A DNA stretch of 64,000 nucleotides from JANQEU01 sp965228045 (GCA_965228045.1 OZ245789.1:930001-994000), one strand, 5' to 3'; positions 26,109 to 33,609 are shown, counted from the first letter of the stretch. The notes: generated from the letters alone by a model not told the origin. Numbers and translations are program-made.

Positions 26109-26180
26109 ATGAAAACTAAATTCCTATTGATCTCCTCAGAGTCACTTTCGGCTGGGTTTGAGGGAAGGAAAGGACTCTGA
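26109..26180 (+). pseudogene. 5' remnant of a secreted-protein gene cut by a REP element
   Basis: A 23-codon frame. It starts MKTKFLLI, the beginning of a typical signal peptide, then runs directly into REP-encoded SSESL and stops within hairpin I. It sits 100 nt after a recurrent upstream element. I read it as the start of a lost fibre-like gene whose body was replaced by the REP unit. It is too short for certainty. Confidence 0.4.
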
Positions 26181-26238
26181 GGTTCAATGAAGAAAACCCG
26201 CTCTAGTCATCTCAGAGTTCTCTGCGAGTAGCTCTGAG
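26133..26238 (+). repeat. REP double-hairpin unit before the first toxin-antitoxin locus
   Basis: Hairpin I: CTCAGAGTC (26135-26143) with GACTCTGAG (26173-26181), then GGTTCAATGA as at the RAYT stop. Hairpin II: CTCAGAGTT (26211-26219) with AGCTCTGAG (26230-26238). The gap between the fibre gene at 25927 and the antitoxin at 26330 is filled by copy 4 of the upstream element, the remnant and this unit. Confidence 0.85.
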
Positions 26239-26304
26239 TGAGGTGAGGCCAGTGTATTTTTACTTATCATCTGTTTGGATGAATTGAAAAATGATAAGAA
26301 ATCG

Positions 26305-26312
26305 TTACTTTG
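26305..26312 (+). promoter_or_regulatory. -7 element of the first toxin-antitoxin operon
   Basis: TTACTTTG, one mismatch to TAnnTTTG, 17 nt before the antitoxin ATG at 26330. The stretch from about 26262 to 26315 is nearly the same as 27038-27091 before the second locus, so the promoter region is duplicated. Confidence 0.5.
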
Positions 26313-26329
26313 TAAGAAAGAGAATAGAA

Positions 26330-26569
26330 ATGCCAGACATTAAAGTAGAGCTACATCAGATGATCGATCAGATTGCAGATGACAAGGTATTGGAAGCCAT
26401 TCACACCCTGCTATCCAATCAACCGATTGCTTATACGACACATGGTAAATCCCTTAATCATGCAGAATACGAAGCGATGATAGATGAGGGAGAAGAAGAC
26501 ATCAAAAAAGGGAAAGTCTTCAACCACGAAGAAGTAAAAGCACATTTTAAACGGAAAATGAATGGATGA
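26330..26569 (+). CDS. Type II antitoxin (short acidic, RelB/ParD-like)
   Basis: A 79-residue protein starting MPDIKVELHQMIDQIAD. It overlaps by 8 nt the start of a RelE/ParE toxin, the classic antitoxin-toxin arrangement. The C-terminal half (YEAMIDEGEEDIKKGKVFNHEEVKAHF) is the acidic toxin-wrapping tail seen in Bacteroidota antitoxins, where an EDIxxGK phrase is common. An N-terminal helical region could dimerise and bind DNA. The frame is open to an ATG at 26291, but that lies upstream of the likely -7 element, so 26330 is chosen. It would bind the toxin and autorepress the operon. Confidence 0.7.
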   Translation: MPDIKVELHQMIDQIADDKVLEAIHTLLSNQPIAYTTHGKSLNHAEYEAMIDEGEEDIKKGKVFNHEEVKAHFKRKMNG

Positions 26570-26863
26570 TCATAAAGTGATCTGGTCCACCAGATCGCTC
26601 AAGGATTTAGATCGTGCTCATGATTTATTGTCAGAACATACTTTGCAAGCAGCCAACCGAACGGTGGAAGCAATTCTGAAAAAAGTTATCCAATTAGAAC
26701 ATTTCCCTGAATTAGGACCCGTAGAGCCAAACTTGGCACATCGAAAGAAGGAACATCGCTATTTAGTGAGTGGCCATCACAAGATCGTTTATCGAATTGA
26801 AATAAGAAAATACTGATAATACGAGTTTTTGATACCAGACAAAACCCTGGGAAATTGAGGTAA
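26562..26863 (+). pseudogene. RelE/ParE-type toxin with a frameshift near its 3' end
   Basis: The frame from the ATG at 26562 encodes a ParE/RelE-like ribosome or gyrase toxin (VIWSTRSLKDLDRAHDLLSE, LEHFPELG, HRYLVSGHHKIVYRIE) but stops at 26816 after 84 residues. In the -1 frame the sequence continues as LIIRVFDTRQNPGKLR to a stop at 26861-26863. That is the normal VFDTRQNP end of ParE proteins. One missing base in the run GAAAATAC (about 26805-26811), or a -1 slip on AAAA, joins the two parts into a usual 100-residue protein. As it stands the last beta strand is lost. A sequencing error is possible. Confidence 0.65.
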
Positions 26864-26917
26864 AAAATCCTTCTATTGGCGTGAATTTGTAACTCGAGCC
26901 ATATACTTTTTCCGACC

Positions 26918-27019
26918 TCCTCAGAGTCACTTTTAGAAGGCTTGAGGGAAAGAAAGGACTCTGAGGTTAAATAAAAAACCCAATCCGGTAATCTCAGAGT
27001 TCTCTGGGAGTAACTCTGG
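26918..27019 (+). repeat. REP double-hairpin unit before the second toxin-antitoxin locus
   Basis: Hairpin I: CTCAGAGTC (26920-26928) with GACTCTGAG (26957-26965). Hairpin II: CTCAGAGTT (26993-27001) with AACTCTGG (27012-27019; two bases lost compared with other copies). It follows the end of the damaged toxin gene by about 55 nt. Confidence 0.82.
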
Positions 27020-27080
27020 TGAGGTGAAGCACTGTATCAAGATCATCTGCTTGGATGAATTGAAAAGTGATAAGAAATCG

Positions 27081-27088
27081 TTACTTTG
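27081..27088 (+). promoter_or_regulatory. -7 element of the second toxin-antitoxin operon
   Basis: TTACTTTG in the same duplicated context as at 26305, 17 nt before the antitoxin ATG at 27106. Confidence 0.5.
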
Positions 27089-27105
27089 TAGAAAAGGCAT
27101 TTAGT

Positions 27106-27363
27106 ATGAGAACTTCGACAATACGTAAGGAAATCCACGAGTATGTAGATAAAGCAGACTTTAGGTTTTTGGCATTGGTTCATAGTATGGTTCAAGCAGA
27201 GAAGGAGAACGAAAGACAATCTGAGAGTCTGTTGAAAAAGGAGATGATTGGGAGGGCTAAACAAGCAGAACAAGAGATTGCAGAAGGAAAGTCAATTAGT
27301 GCCGAACAATTTAATTCTGACTTTCAACAGTGGAAAAAGGAGAAACGACAGAGTATCAAGTAG
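27106..27363 (+). CDS. Second type II antitoxin
   Basis: An 85-residue, highly charged helical protein: MRTSTIRKEIHEYVDKAD, then EMIGRAKQAEQEIAEGKSISAEQF. The phrase with alternating acidic residues followed by GKSIS and an EF/QF is typical of Bacteroidota antitoxin C-termini. The ATG at 27106 is used because the longer frame (from 27067) begins upstream of the -7 element. It overlaps the toxin reading frame by 34 nt. The coding sequence is only distantly similar to the first antitoxin although the promoters are nearly the same. With its toxin broken it would be an orphan antitoxin. Confidence 0.65.
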   Translation: MRTSTIRKEIHEYVDKADFRFLALVHSMVQAEKENERQSESLLKKEMIGRAKQAEQEIAEGKSISAEQFNSDFQQWKKEKRQSIK

Positions 27364-27683
27364 TATTTACCCCCTCATCAATGTATTATTTTTATGAAAT
27401 TCTTGAATAAATATATGAACAATATCCAATAGATCGGGCCGAGCAATTAGCCGATCAATTAGAGAATATGGCGCAGAGCTTATATCGCCGCCCTCATCGA
27501 GGCACAAAAGAAAAATGGCTGTCAAGTCTGAAACATGATTATCGATTTGTCCTTTTTAACAGAACTAAGAGGGCAGAAATTAAAATCATTTATTACATCA
27601 ACGAACGTAGTGGAATTGTCTATGTGACAGACTTTTTTCCAACAGAAAGAGATGCAGCTGAAATGACGGAAAGAAATTCTTAG
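27330..27683 (+). pseudogene. RelE/ParE-type toxin interrupted by an in-frame stop codon
   Basis: Reading from a GTG at 27330 inside the antitoxin gene gives VEKGETTEYQVVF...FYEILE, then TAA at 27408-27410 (codon 27). The same frame continues IYEQYPIDRAEQLADQLE, LYRRPHRGTKEKWL, DYRFVLFNRTKRAEIKIIYY and IVYVTDFFPTE to TAG at 27681-27683. The strand pattern and the VYVTDFFPT ending are those of RelE/ParE toxins. With the stop codon read through it would be about 117 residues. The open part from the ATG at 27468 lacks the first helix. A single-base nonsense mutation explains it. Confidence 0.65.
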
Positions 27684-27722
27684 CAAGTCCACAACAGCTC
27701 TACCGGTAGGACCCCTCCGACC

Positions 27723-27815
27723 TCCTCAGAGTCACTTTTAGAAGGCTTGAGGGAAGGAAAGGACTCTGAGGTTCAATGATAAACCTAATCTGGTTTCCCT
27801 GCGAGTAACTCTGAG
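27723..27815 (+). repeat. REP unit with a partial second hairpin
   Basis: Hairpin I is intact: CTCAGAGTC (27725-27733) with GACTCTGAG (27762-27770), then GGTTCAATGA. Of hairpin II only the loop GCGAGT and right arm AACTCTGAG (27807-27815) remain. Confidence 0.8.
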
Positions 27816-27828
27816 TGGGGTGAAACAC

Positions 27829-28003
27829 TCCAGTTCAGGATTCTACGAAAATGGAGATATTCCTAAATATGGATTAGTCGATTTTCGGGATACGCTCTTA
27901 GAGTCCTCGACGAGAGACTCTGAGTAGGGTGACTCCTCTTTAATTCGGGATTTTCGGGGAATGACAGTGAGAGGTTCGGGCGGCTTGTTTCACGTCATTC
28001 TCT
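27829..28003 (+). pseudogene. Relic of a second RAYT gene 3' end and its downstream block
   Basis: 27829-27924 is almost the same as 19917-20012, the last codons of the intact RAYT (residues SSGFYENGDIPKYGLVDFRD) plus the hairpin CTTAGAGTC (27897-27905) with GACTCTGAG (27916-27924). The match continues past the gene end to about 28003 (GGGTGACTCCTCTTTA, GGGGAATGAC, CTTGTTTCACGT). However, most of the ATTCCCC hairpin is missing, as if one arm and the loop had been deleted. The rest of the RAYT gene is absent. Confidence 0.75.
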
Positions 28004-28065
28004 GAATCTTTGAGGGGGATTTGGCGGTGGTATTCTAAGGGAATCCTATGACTGCAGTTCCGATC

Positions 28066-28170
28066 TCCTCAAAGTCACTTTCAAAACAGACTTGAGTGTA
28101 GGAAAGGACTCTGAGGTTCACTAGAAAACCCGCTCTGGTAATCTCAGAGTTCTCTGCGAGTCACTCTGAG
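28066..28170 (+). repeat. Last REP double-hairpin unit
   Basis: Hairpin I: CTCAAAGTC (28068-28076) with GACTCTGAG (28107-28115). Hairpin II: CTCAGAGTT (28143-28151) with CACTCTGAG (28162-28170). With the preceding unit and the RAYT relic it accounts for the 600-nt space between the broken toxin and the gene at 28284. No REP copy is seen after this point in the window. Confidence 0.82.
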
Positions 28171-28283
28171 TGAGGTGAGAATTCCCCGAATCAATCTGAA
28201 AACATTTTGCCTGCTTTCCGTTTATACTCAGATATAGGCAGCATCCGGGTACATTGAATTTCACAAATCAATATACCTTATCT

Positions 28284-28799
28284 ATGAAATACACATTCGT
28301 GATCATCACGCTGCTGTTGTCAGGAAGTCTGACTGCCCAGCAAAACATCCACGATCTTAACTTTTTAATTGGAGAATGGAAAGTGAGGGAGGACATTCCC
28401 GACAAGGACTGGTGGGAGGAGACCACTCGGGTAGGGCAGTACGTGATGGACAGCACCTACATCATGCTTGAGTCAAATGCCCTCTCATCTAGCGGAAAAG
28501 AGCGTACTTACAGGTGGTACATACACTATAATTCAAAAACGGAGCAATTTGAAATGGTGTCCATGTTTGGCAACTGGCACAAGATCCAGTTTGATTTATT
28601 GAGCTGGGATCCCGCAAACAGAGCGCTTACCATTGAGAATGGTGGGGATCCCGGTTCGGAGGAATACCACGAGCGACTTGGAGAAATGGTTTTTGAAGAA
28701 GGTTTTGATGCCTACGTCTGGCGAGGGGAGAACAAATACGGAGATCCTGATGACCCTGGTATCTGGAGGTATGAGGAGAAAGGGACCAGGATCAGATAG
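28284..28799 (+). CDS. Secreted DUF1579-like protein
   Basis: A 171-residue protein if started at the ATG at 28284, which opens a signal peptide (cleavage near LTAQ). The longer frame from 28254 adds ten residues before it. The phrase LNFLIGEWKVRED and the later strands (RWYIHYNSKTEQFEMVSMFG, LGEMVFEEGFDAYVWRGENKYG) fit the DUF1579 / calycin-like beta-barrel group, in which a GEW motif opens the barrel. A relative with the same GEW opening is encoded at 58982. Periplasmic location is likely; biological role unknown. The gene has no operon partner on this strand. Confidence 0.65.
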   Translation: MKYTFVIITLLLSGSLTAQQNIHDLNFLIGEWKVREDIPDKDWWEETTRVGQYVMDSTYIMLESNALSSSGKERTYRWYIHYNSKTEQFEMVSMFGNWHKIQFDLLSWDPANRALTIENGGDPGSEEYHERLGEMVFEEGFDAYVWRGENKYGDPDDPGIWRYEEKGTRIR

Positions 28800-28817
28800 C
28801 CGATTCCGGATTAGTTT

Positions 28818-29507
28818 TTAAATATTGGTATGGAGGGTGGCACATCTCCAGATGTGCTCATAAGTCTGATCGAAGTGTTCACCTTTCACATCCTCTACGT
28901 GAGTGGTCTCAATAAAATACCTGCCCTTGCCCTGAGACGTTACTTCGAATTTCCCAGAGTCATTCGTCGTTAGACTTTTACTCCAAAAAGAAGGGGATAC
29001 AACGGATACATTGGCATTTTCAAGCGGCACTCCTCTATAGTAGACTGTCCCGCTTATTTTTTGACCCTTATTCACGTCCAGTACTACCTGAAGATCATTT
29101 CCTTCCTTGACTAATTCGGGTTGACCATCTCCTACGACCACAGTCGCCGAGGCATTGAACTGATACATCCAGGTGCCATCCAGATCTTTTGAGCTATGGC
29201 CAATAAACATTGTATATGTTCCGTTTTCAGATGGCGTGAAAGCTGCTTTTCGATAATTATTTTCTGCAGTGGTATTTAGTTCCGCCTTTTTGCCGGAAGG
29301 ACTTAATAAGAAAAGTTTAAACTCTGCAACATCCGAGTACCAGTCTTTGAAGTCCTCATCCTGGTTGAGGGCATATTCGCTGTAGTACACTTTAATTTCA
29401 TGTTTCTGGTTTACTTGTCCGGAAGGTTTGGTTTCTATCCTAAGAGCGTGCGCTGACAGACTCCCGCAAAGGATCATGGTGATGATAAAAGCTAGTGTTG
29501 ATTTCAT
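28818..29507 (-). CDS. DUF4198-like periplasmic protein
   Basis: A 229-residue exported protein with a signal peptide of about 19 residues ending near LSAHA. The order resembles DUF4198 proteins, which are linked in some bacteria to metal (nickel or cobalt) uptake and in others are of unknown role: a first beta domain about handling and pressure-like strands (HEIKVYYSEYALNQDEDF, AFTPSENGTYTMFIGHSS), then a second Ig-like domain (GTVYYRGVPLENANVSVVSPSFW, TNDSGKFEVTSQGKGRYFIET). A C-terminal YEHIWRCATLHTNI has a Cys and two His. No metal transporter gene adjoins it. The family call is moderate. Confidence 0.55.
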   Translation of the reverse strand: MKSTLAFIITMILCGSLSAHALRIETKPSGQVNQKHEIKVYYSEYALNQDEDFKDWYSDVAEFKLFLLSPSGKKAELNTTAENNYRKAAFTPSENGTYTMFIGHSSKDLDGTWMYQFNASATVVVGDGQPELVKEGNDLQVVLDVNKGQKISGTVYYRGVPLENANVSVVSPSFWSKSLTTNDSGKFEVTSQGKGRYFIETTHVEDVKGEHFDQTYEHIWRCATLHTNI

Positions 29508-29575
29508 TTTATTTTTGATTTAACATCCCGATGCCTTGACTCAGTGACGTCATACATACTTGTTGCAAAGCTGGA

Positions 29576-30085
29576 ATGGAATTGTTACTGTGTCAATCGC
29601 TAGTGGTAAGTAATCGACTCATTAGTAGTAGGGAAAATGGCTTACCAGTTCCTTTATTTTTAGGTTTGTACCAATTGAATCCTCTCGCACTTCACATTCG
29701 GAAACTCTTAAGGATACAGCTCGTGGCTGTGGCGCTCTTTATATTTCTCAAAGCAATTCGATCCAAAGTATTGGCATTTGGTCCTCCCGTATTTTTGGAA
29801 ATCACACTTTACTCACTACCCAATTTTTGGGAAGGAGTGGTGGGCGTGATCACAGTGACCATGCTGGCGTTATACCTTGGTTTTCATAGAAAATTTGGCC
29901 TTACTGTGGTTCATATCGGAGCCACTGTCCTTTCCGGAATTTATGTCATTACCCAGGAGTTTAAGCTACATAATCTGGGTGGTGATAACATCTATGATCC
30001 ATATGATGTCGTCTTCTCGATAATTGGTCTGCTCATCGGACTTATGGTGATTCGGAAAGTTGGAAGTCAGTCTGAGGTCAGATAA
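29576..30085 (+). CDS. Small multi-spanning membrane protein of unknown function
   Basis: A 169-residue hydrophobic protein. The part from about residue 48 onward looks genuine: three or four transmembrane segments (LVAVALFIFLKAI, FWEGVVGVITVTMLALYLG, GLTVVHIGATVLSGIYVI, VVFSIIGLLIGLMVI) with a polar loop NIYDPYDVVFSIIGL that recalls VanZ-like proteins. The first 40 residues look less natural, so the true start may be a later non-ATG codon, or the gene may be 5'-damaged. It converges on the membrane-protein gene ending at 30095, with 9 nt between stops. Function unknown. Confidence 0.5.
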   Translation: MELLLCQSLVVSNRLISSRENGLPVPLFLGLYQLNPLALHIRKLLRIQLVAVALFIFLKAIRSKVLAFGPPVFLEITLYSLPNFWEGVVGVITVTMLALYLGFHRKFGLTVVHIGATVLSGIYVITQEFKLHNLGGDNIYDPYDVVFSIIGLLIGLMVIRKVGSQSEVR

Positions 30086-30094
30086 TTTTCCCGT

Positions 30095-30862
30095 TCATAT
30101 CTTTAAAAATGGTCTGCCCTGAAATGCCTGGATGAGCGTAAAAGTGGCGAATAATGCATAAAGTGCAATCGTGAAGATCACCCAAAATGTATTCCGGAGC
30201 ACGTAATATGCAAGAATGGGGATCACCTGCAATGCATGCATACCTATGAAATGCGCTACACGGAGGTCTCCTTTTGAAAGACTCCAGTTGACAAAGGGTA
30301 AACCTCTGGTTCCATCAGGACCACCAATAGTATGCGTCATTTTTGCTCCCATGCTGAATCCCTGAAATGAAAATATTACAAATAGAAAGATACCGGCCTG
30401 AATCGCAAGCTTGTAGTACGCAGGTAACGGGTACACCTCTGCTGACAAGAATTTAATTCCGATGAATGCGGTAAAGAGGGTAACAAGCGTGGCGGCCATC
30501 GCCATCAAACTGTACATCCCGGCATGCCAGGTGGTGGACATATTGTAGTGGGATAATTGTCCCTTGCCGGCCTGCAGCGCTATGTAAATGATCTCAAAAC
30601 CGAGACATATTACCACTACCCAATTGAATAGTTTTATGTCAAATCCTTCTTCCAAATATCCCAGGTACCAACCCATGGACCACGAGAATATTACCGTGGA
30701 GAGACAAAACTTTAATGGCTTGATATAGGCGTTTATCCCCATGACCTGAATGTTAGAAACACGGACCATTATCATACAAAATATGGCCCCCAACAGGCAG
30801 ACTGCTCCGAAGTAAAACAGTACTTCATTTCGGGATTTCAGGGTTTCGATGAAGTAATTCAT
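30095..30862 (-). CDS. Seven-helix membrane protein of unknown function
   Basis: A 255-residue protein with about seven transmembrane helices, all hydrophobic and evenly spaced. Conserved-looking polar points are GWYLGYLEEG, SHYNMSTTWHAGMY, GFSMGAKMTHTIGGPDGTRGLPFVNWSL, and RVAHFIGMHALQVIPILAYY with two histidines in a helix. These recall uncharacterised Bacteroidota membrane proteins with possible haem- or metal-binding histidines, but no named family is certain. It starts 1 nt after the end of the SRPBCC gene on the same strand, so the two form an operon. Confidence 0.65.
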   Translation of the reverse strand: MNYFIETLKSRNEVLFYFGAVCLLGAIFCMIMVRVSNIQVMGINAYIKPLKFCLSTVIFSWSMGWYLGYLEEGFDIKLFNWVVVICLGFEIIYIALQAGKGQLSHYNMSTTWHAGMYSLMAMAATLVTLFTAFIGIKFLSAEVYPLPAYYKLAIQAGIFLFVIFSFQGFSMGAKMTHTIGGPDGTRGLPFVNWSLSKGDLRVAHFIGMHALQVIPILAYYVLRNTFWVIFTIALYALFATFTLIQAFQGRPFLKI

Positions 30863-30863
30863 T

Positions 30864-31447
30864 CTATTGGATTGAAGTTTGATTGCTCAGGTTTTCTGCT
30901 CGTTCTTTTATACCGACAAGCCAACGATCGTGAAGCCTTTCCAGCTTATTGGGTTGAAACATACGCTCGATCTTAGCCAATGATCCGTTTTGTGATTCAT
31001 CCGTAATCAATCGACAGCCAAAGTCGGTTGGAATGATCAGCCATGCATGTAGCCCTTTCATGTTTTTCCTGTCCGACTCCCATGCCAATCGCTCAAATGG
31101 TGCGAACTCCACAATGGTTGACTTGAAATCAAATCCCATGGTATTCCAAATAAAAAACGGTACCCTGCTCCAGCTGGCCGCTTTCCCGACTTTTCGAACA
31201 CCACCTCACTGGCTCCATCGTAGTACTCTGACCAGGATTTTGCATCCTTTAGTACCTGCCAGACTATCTCCGGGGATGCCTTGATGTCAATATGATTATG
31301 AACAAAGAAGACGGATGTTTCAGGATTATACTCTCCTGGCCAGGTTACCGTCATCTGATGGGTCTGACTCTCCTGAAAAGCCTTCTTGGAGGAGTGACAA
31401 TTCGTAAGTGCGATTGTCACAATCAGGCAAAATATTAAAGTTCTCAT
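30864..31447 (-). pseudogene. SRPBCC-family lipoprotein, frameshifted
   Basis: Two overlapping frames together encode a START/SRPBCC ligand-binding protein. The first begins at 31447 with a lipoprotein signal (MRTLIFCLIVTIALTNC, Cys17), then HNHIDIKASPEIVWQVLKDAKSWSEYY and a normal strand up to GAGYRF. The second carries FIWNTMGFDFKSTIVEF, FERLAWES, LHAWLIIPTD and the C-terminal helix LHDRWLVGIKERAENL. They join perfectly if one base is added in the run of six A (31152-31157 on the plus strand), giving about 194 residues. A true mutation and a homopolymer sequencing error are equally possible. It is the first gene of an operon with the membrane protein at 30095. Confidence 0.7.
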
Positions 31448-31545
31448 TCGCTGTTAGAATAGATTGGACACAAAGCTATCCGGGGCTTTCGCGGCATGAC
31501 GATAACAAATGTTTAGAAATTGGGATTCTGGTTATTAAATCCGAT

Positions 31546-33531
31546 CTACCAGAAAGTCTCCGGATCAATGGACTCATTCAGAAACCGAAACCTTCTCATA
31601 TCCGAAAGATTTCGCAGGTGCTTGTCGTATTGGAAGTTATAATGGCCGATAAAAAGACCGGCTTCCCGAGCTCGTTCCAGATATCGCAGAGCGCGGTAGC
31701 GTTCTCCGGCCTGGGCATATATACAACCGATGACATAGTAAGGGAATGCTCCGTAAGACTTTGAAACGGTCATGTCCGGGTAAACAAGGCCTTCTATTCG
31801 TTCAATGATGGCATCCACATCCTCACGGCGGCCGGACTTTATCATTCCCACCGCTGTCCAGTAGGCATACAGGATTGTTTCCTGTTCAATGGGCAATTCC
31901 AATGAGACTTCTCTGCCATCCAGTACCTCCAAAATTCTTGATAAGGTGGCTGTATTGGTATTGGATTCCTTTGTGGAATTTAAGAAGGTGCTGGTCTTAT
32001 AGATCAGGGAGGCATTCATGGTCTCCGTCGAAAAGGTCGACCGATAATCATACGAGAATCGCCTCAGCAAGGTGGACGCCTTATCTCCGGACTTGTTGAG
32101 TTCGTGATCGAGCCAGAATTGGTAAGAATTGTTATTTCCGGACAGGATCGCGAGCAGGGTGCGATGGCTTGTGGTGAGTTTTCCGGCCGGGACTTCACGT
32201 TTCAGGTCAGCTAATTTTTCTTCATTTCCAAGGACCGAATAGCACACAATTTGATTTCTGATGCGTGACGAAAACCCGTATATATCCCGGGAAATTTCAT
32301 AGTCCAGTATGGGCAAATCCTCATAAATCGAACTCGACAATTCATAGTTTGCTAACTCATCATTGGCCACATCCGCCGCTTCCTGATTGATCCAGTGGTC
32401 GTACGGGAATCGCTCCCTTAATACTGAGATGGCTTCAAATGCCGTGAGGGCATTTCCCTGGTAAAGATTTCGAACAAAATTGTACCACAATTGTTCGTGA
32501 CGTGTCATCGCATCCTCATAACGATCCAGAAACTCAAAGTGCTGTAACTTGACGCTGTCAGCAAACCACCGCGTAAGGCTAAGCGCCTGAATGCGACTTA
32601 AAAAGAACATCGAGTCTTCCTTGATCACACGGTCCAATGATCTCATGCTTGGATCTTCCACCATTTTAAGATAAAGCTGATAGGATGCATAATTGGGTAT
32701 TCCCATTAGTCTGGCTTCAATCTCCTCACCCACCACCCAGTAGCTCAAAATTTTCCGACGAAGGTCCGTCAGAGTACTACCCAGGTCACTGGCCGAACCG
32801 TAGATGGGAGGAAAGATGAACTTTATTTCACCGGAGGAGGCACTCTTTATATTTATGTTAAGCATGATCCGATCCTCTGTAACCTCGAAGCTGCCACCTA
32901 GAATGTTCTCAGCCCCGGTCAGTTCTCTAAAAGGAATCCTGTTCAGCGAGTCATCAGGAAGTACATCAATGGAGCGTTTGTGCGTCTGTATGGTCCAGGG
33001 AGACACTACTTCAATTTCGTCAAACTCTACTAATCCTAGTGTCAATATGTCTGATGCTATCCGGCCAAAATCATCGATGGTGGTATCCTCCGAGATGTCC
33101 TCAAATGGAATCACGGCAATCCTGGTGGAGCGAATGTCGTGGGTCAATTCAGTGTTATAAATCGGTTCCTCTTTGCGAAAATTGAAATACAGATACTGCA
33201 AAAGCAGCAACAGCAGGACTGACGCTATGAACAGATTGCTGGTGAGTGGTCGGGATCTTTCACTCTTCCTGGATCTGTCAGTGGCGGTGATTGGAACGAT
33301 TTTTCTAATACCATCCGGTCCAAAATCATAGAACCAGGCCAGGATCAGAATACCGGGGAAGCAAAGTACAAGAAAAAACAAAAGGAACTTGATCCATTCG
33401 TCGGGAATACCGAAGGCCGGGAAAAGAATGTCACCTACCTGAAGCTGTAGCCAGGAGACCACGACATAGGATATGGCCACTTTGTGTAGCTTTCGCCGCT
33501 TCAGCTCTTCGAGGAAATTTTCTAGCCGCAT
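31546..33531 (-). CDS. TolB/TPR-type membrane protein related to adenylate-cyclase-associated proteins
   Basis: A 661-residue protein. The start (FLEELKRRKLHKVAISYVVVSWLQLQ) and two transmembrane helices (about 18-40 and 48-70) with FPGILILAWFYDFGPDGI form a module usually found in front of TolB-like and TPR domains in proteins linked to class III adenylate cyclases. A third helix lies near 98-115. A domain beginning STRIAVIPFEDISED (about 135-270) is the FlgO/TolB-N-like fold. The rest is helical, with TPR-like pairs near the end (YYVIGCIYAQAGERYRALRYLERAREAGL). No cyclase or DNA-binding domain is present. It would sense or scaffold at the inner membrane; the role is unknown. Confidence 0.65.
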   Translation of the reverse strand: MRLENFLEELKRRKLHKVAISYVVVSWLQLQVGDILFPAFGIPDEWIKFLLFFLVLCFPGILILAWFYDFGPDGIRKIVPITATDRSRKSERSRPLTSNLFIASVLLLLLLQYLYFNFRKEEPIYNTELTHDIRSTRIAVIPFEDISEDTTIDDFGRIASDILTLGLVEFDEIEVVSPWTIQTHKRSIDVLPDDSLNRIPFRELTGAENILGGSFEVTEDRIMLNINIKSASSGEIKFIFPPIYGSASDLGSTLTDLRRKILSYWVVGEEIEARLMGIPNYASYQLYLKMVEDPSMRSLDRVIKEDSMFFLSRIQALSLTRWFADSVKLQHFEFLDRYEDAMTRHEQLWYNFVRNLYQGNALTAFEAISVLRERFPYDHWINQEAADVANDELANYELSSSIYEDLPILDYEISRDIYGFSSRIRNQIVCYSVLGNEEKLADLKREVPAGKLTTSHRTLLAILSGNNNSYQFWLDHELNKSGDKASTLLRRFSYDYRSTFSTETMNASLIYKTSTFLNSTKESNTNTATLSRILEVLDGREVSLELPIEQETILYAYWTAVGMIKSGRREDVDAIIERIEGLVYPDMTVSKSYGAFPYYVIGCIYAQAGERYRALRYLERAREAGLFIGHYNFQYDKHLRNLSDMRRFRFLNESIDPETFW

Positions 33532-33609
33532 GGGCTTCTAAATTAATAGATTCCTGCTTCAAGTGACCCTTTTGGTATTAACTCTTGTTGTTTTAGAAAA
33601 TAAATTTTC

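Noticed and set aside
26562..26863. Programmed -1 frameshifting in the ParE-like gene
   Set aside because: The AAAA run could slip, but there is no strong X XXY YYZ heptamer and no downstream hairpin, so decay or an error is more likely.
19211..28170. CRISPR array
   Set aside because: The repeats are themselves paired inverted repeats with irregular spacing, not direct repeats with equal unique spacers, and no cas gene is near.
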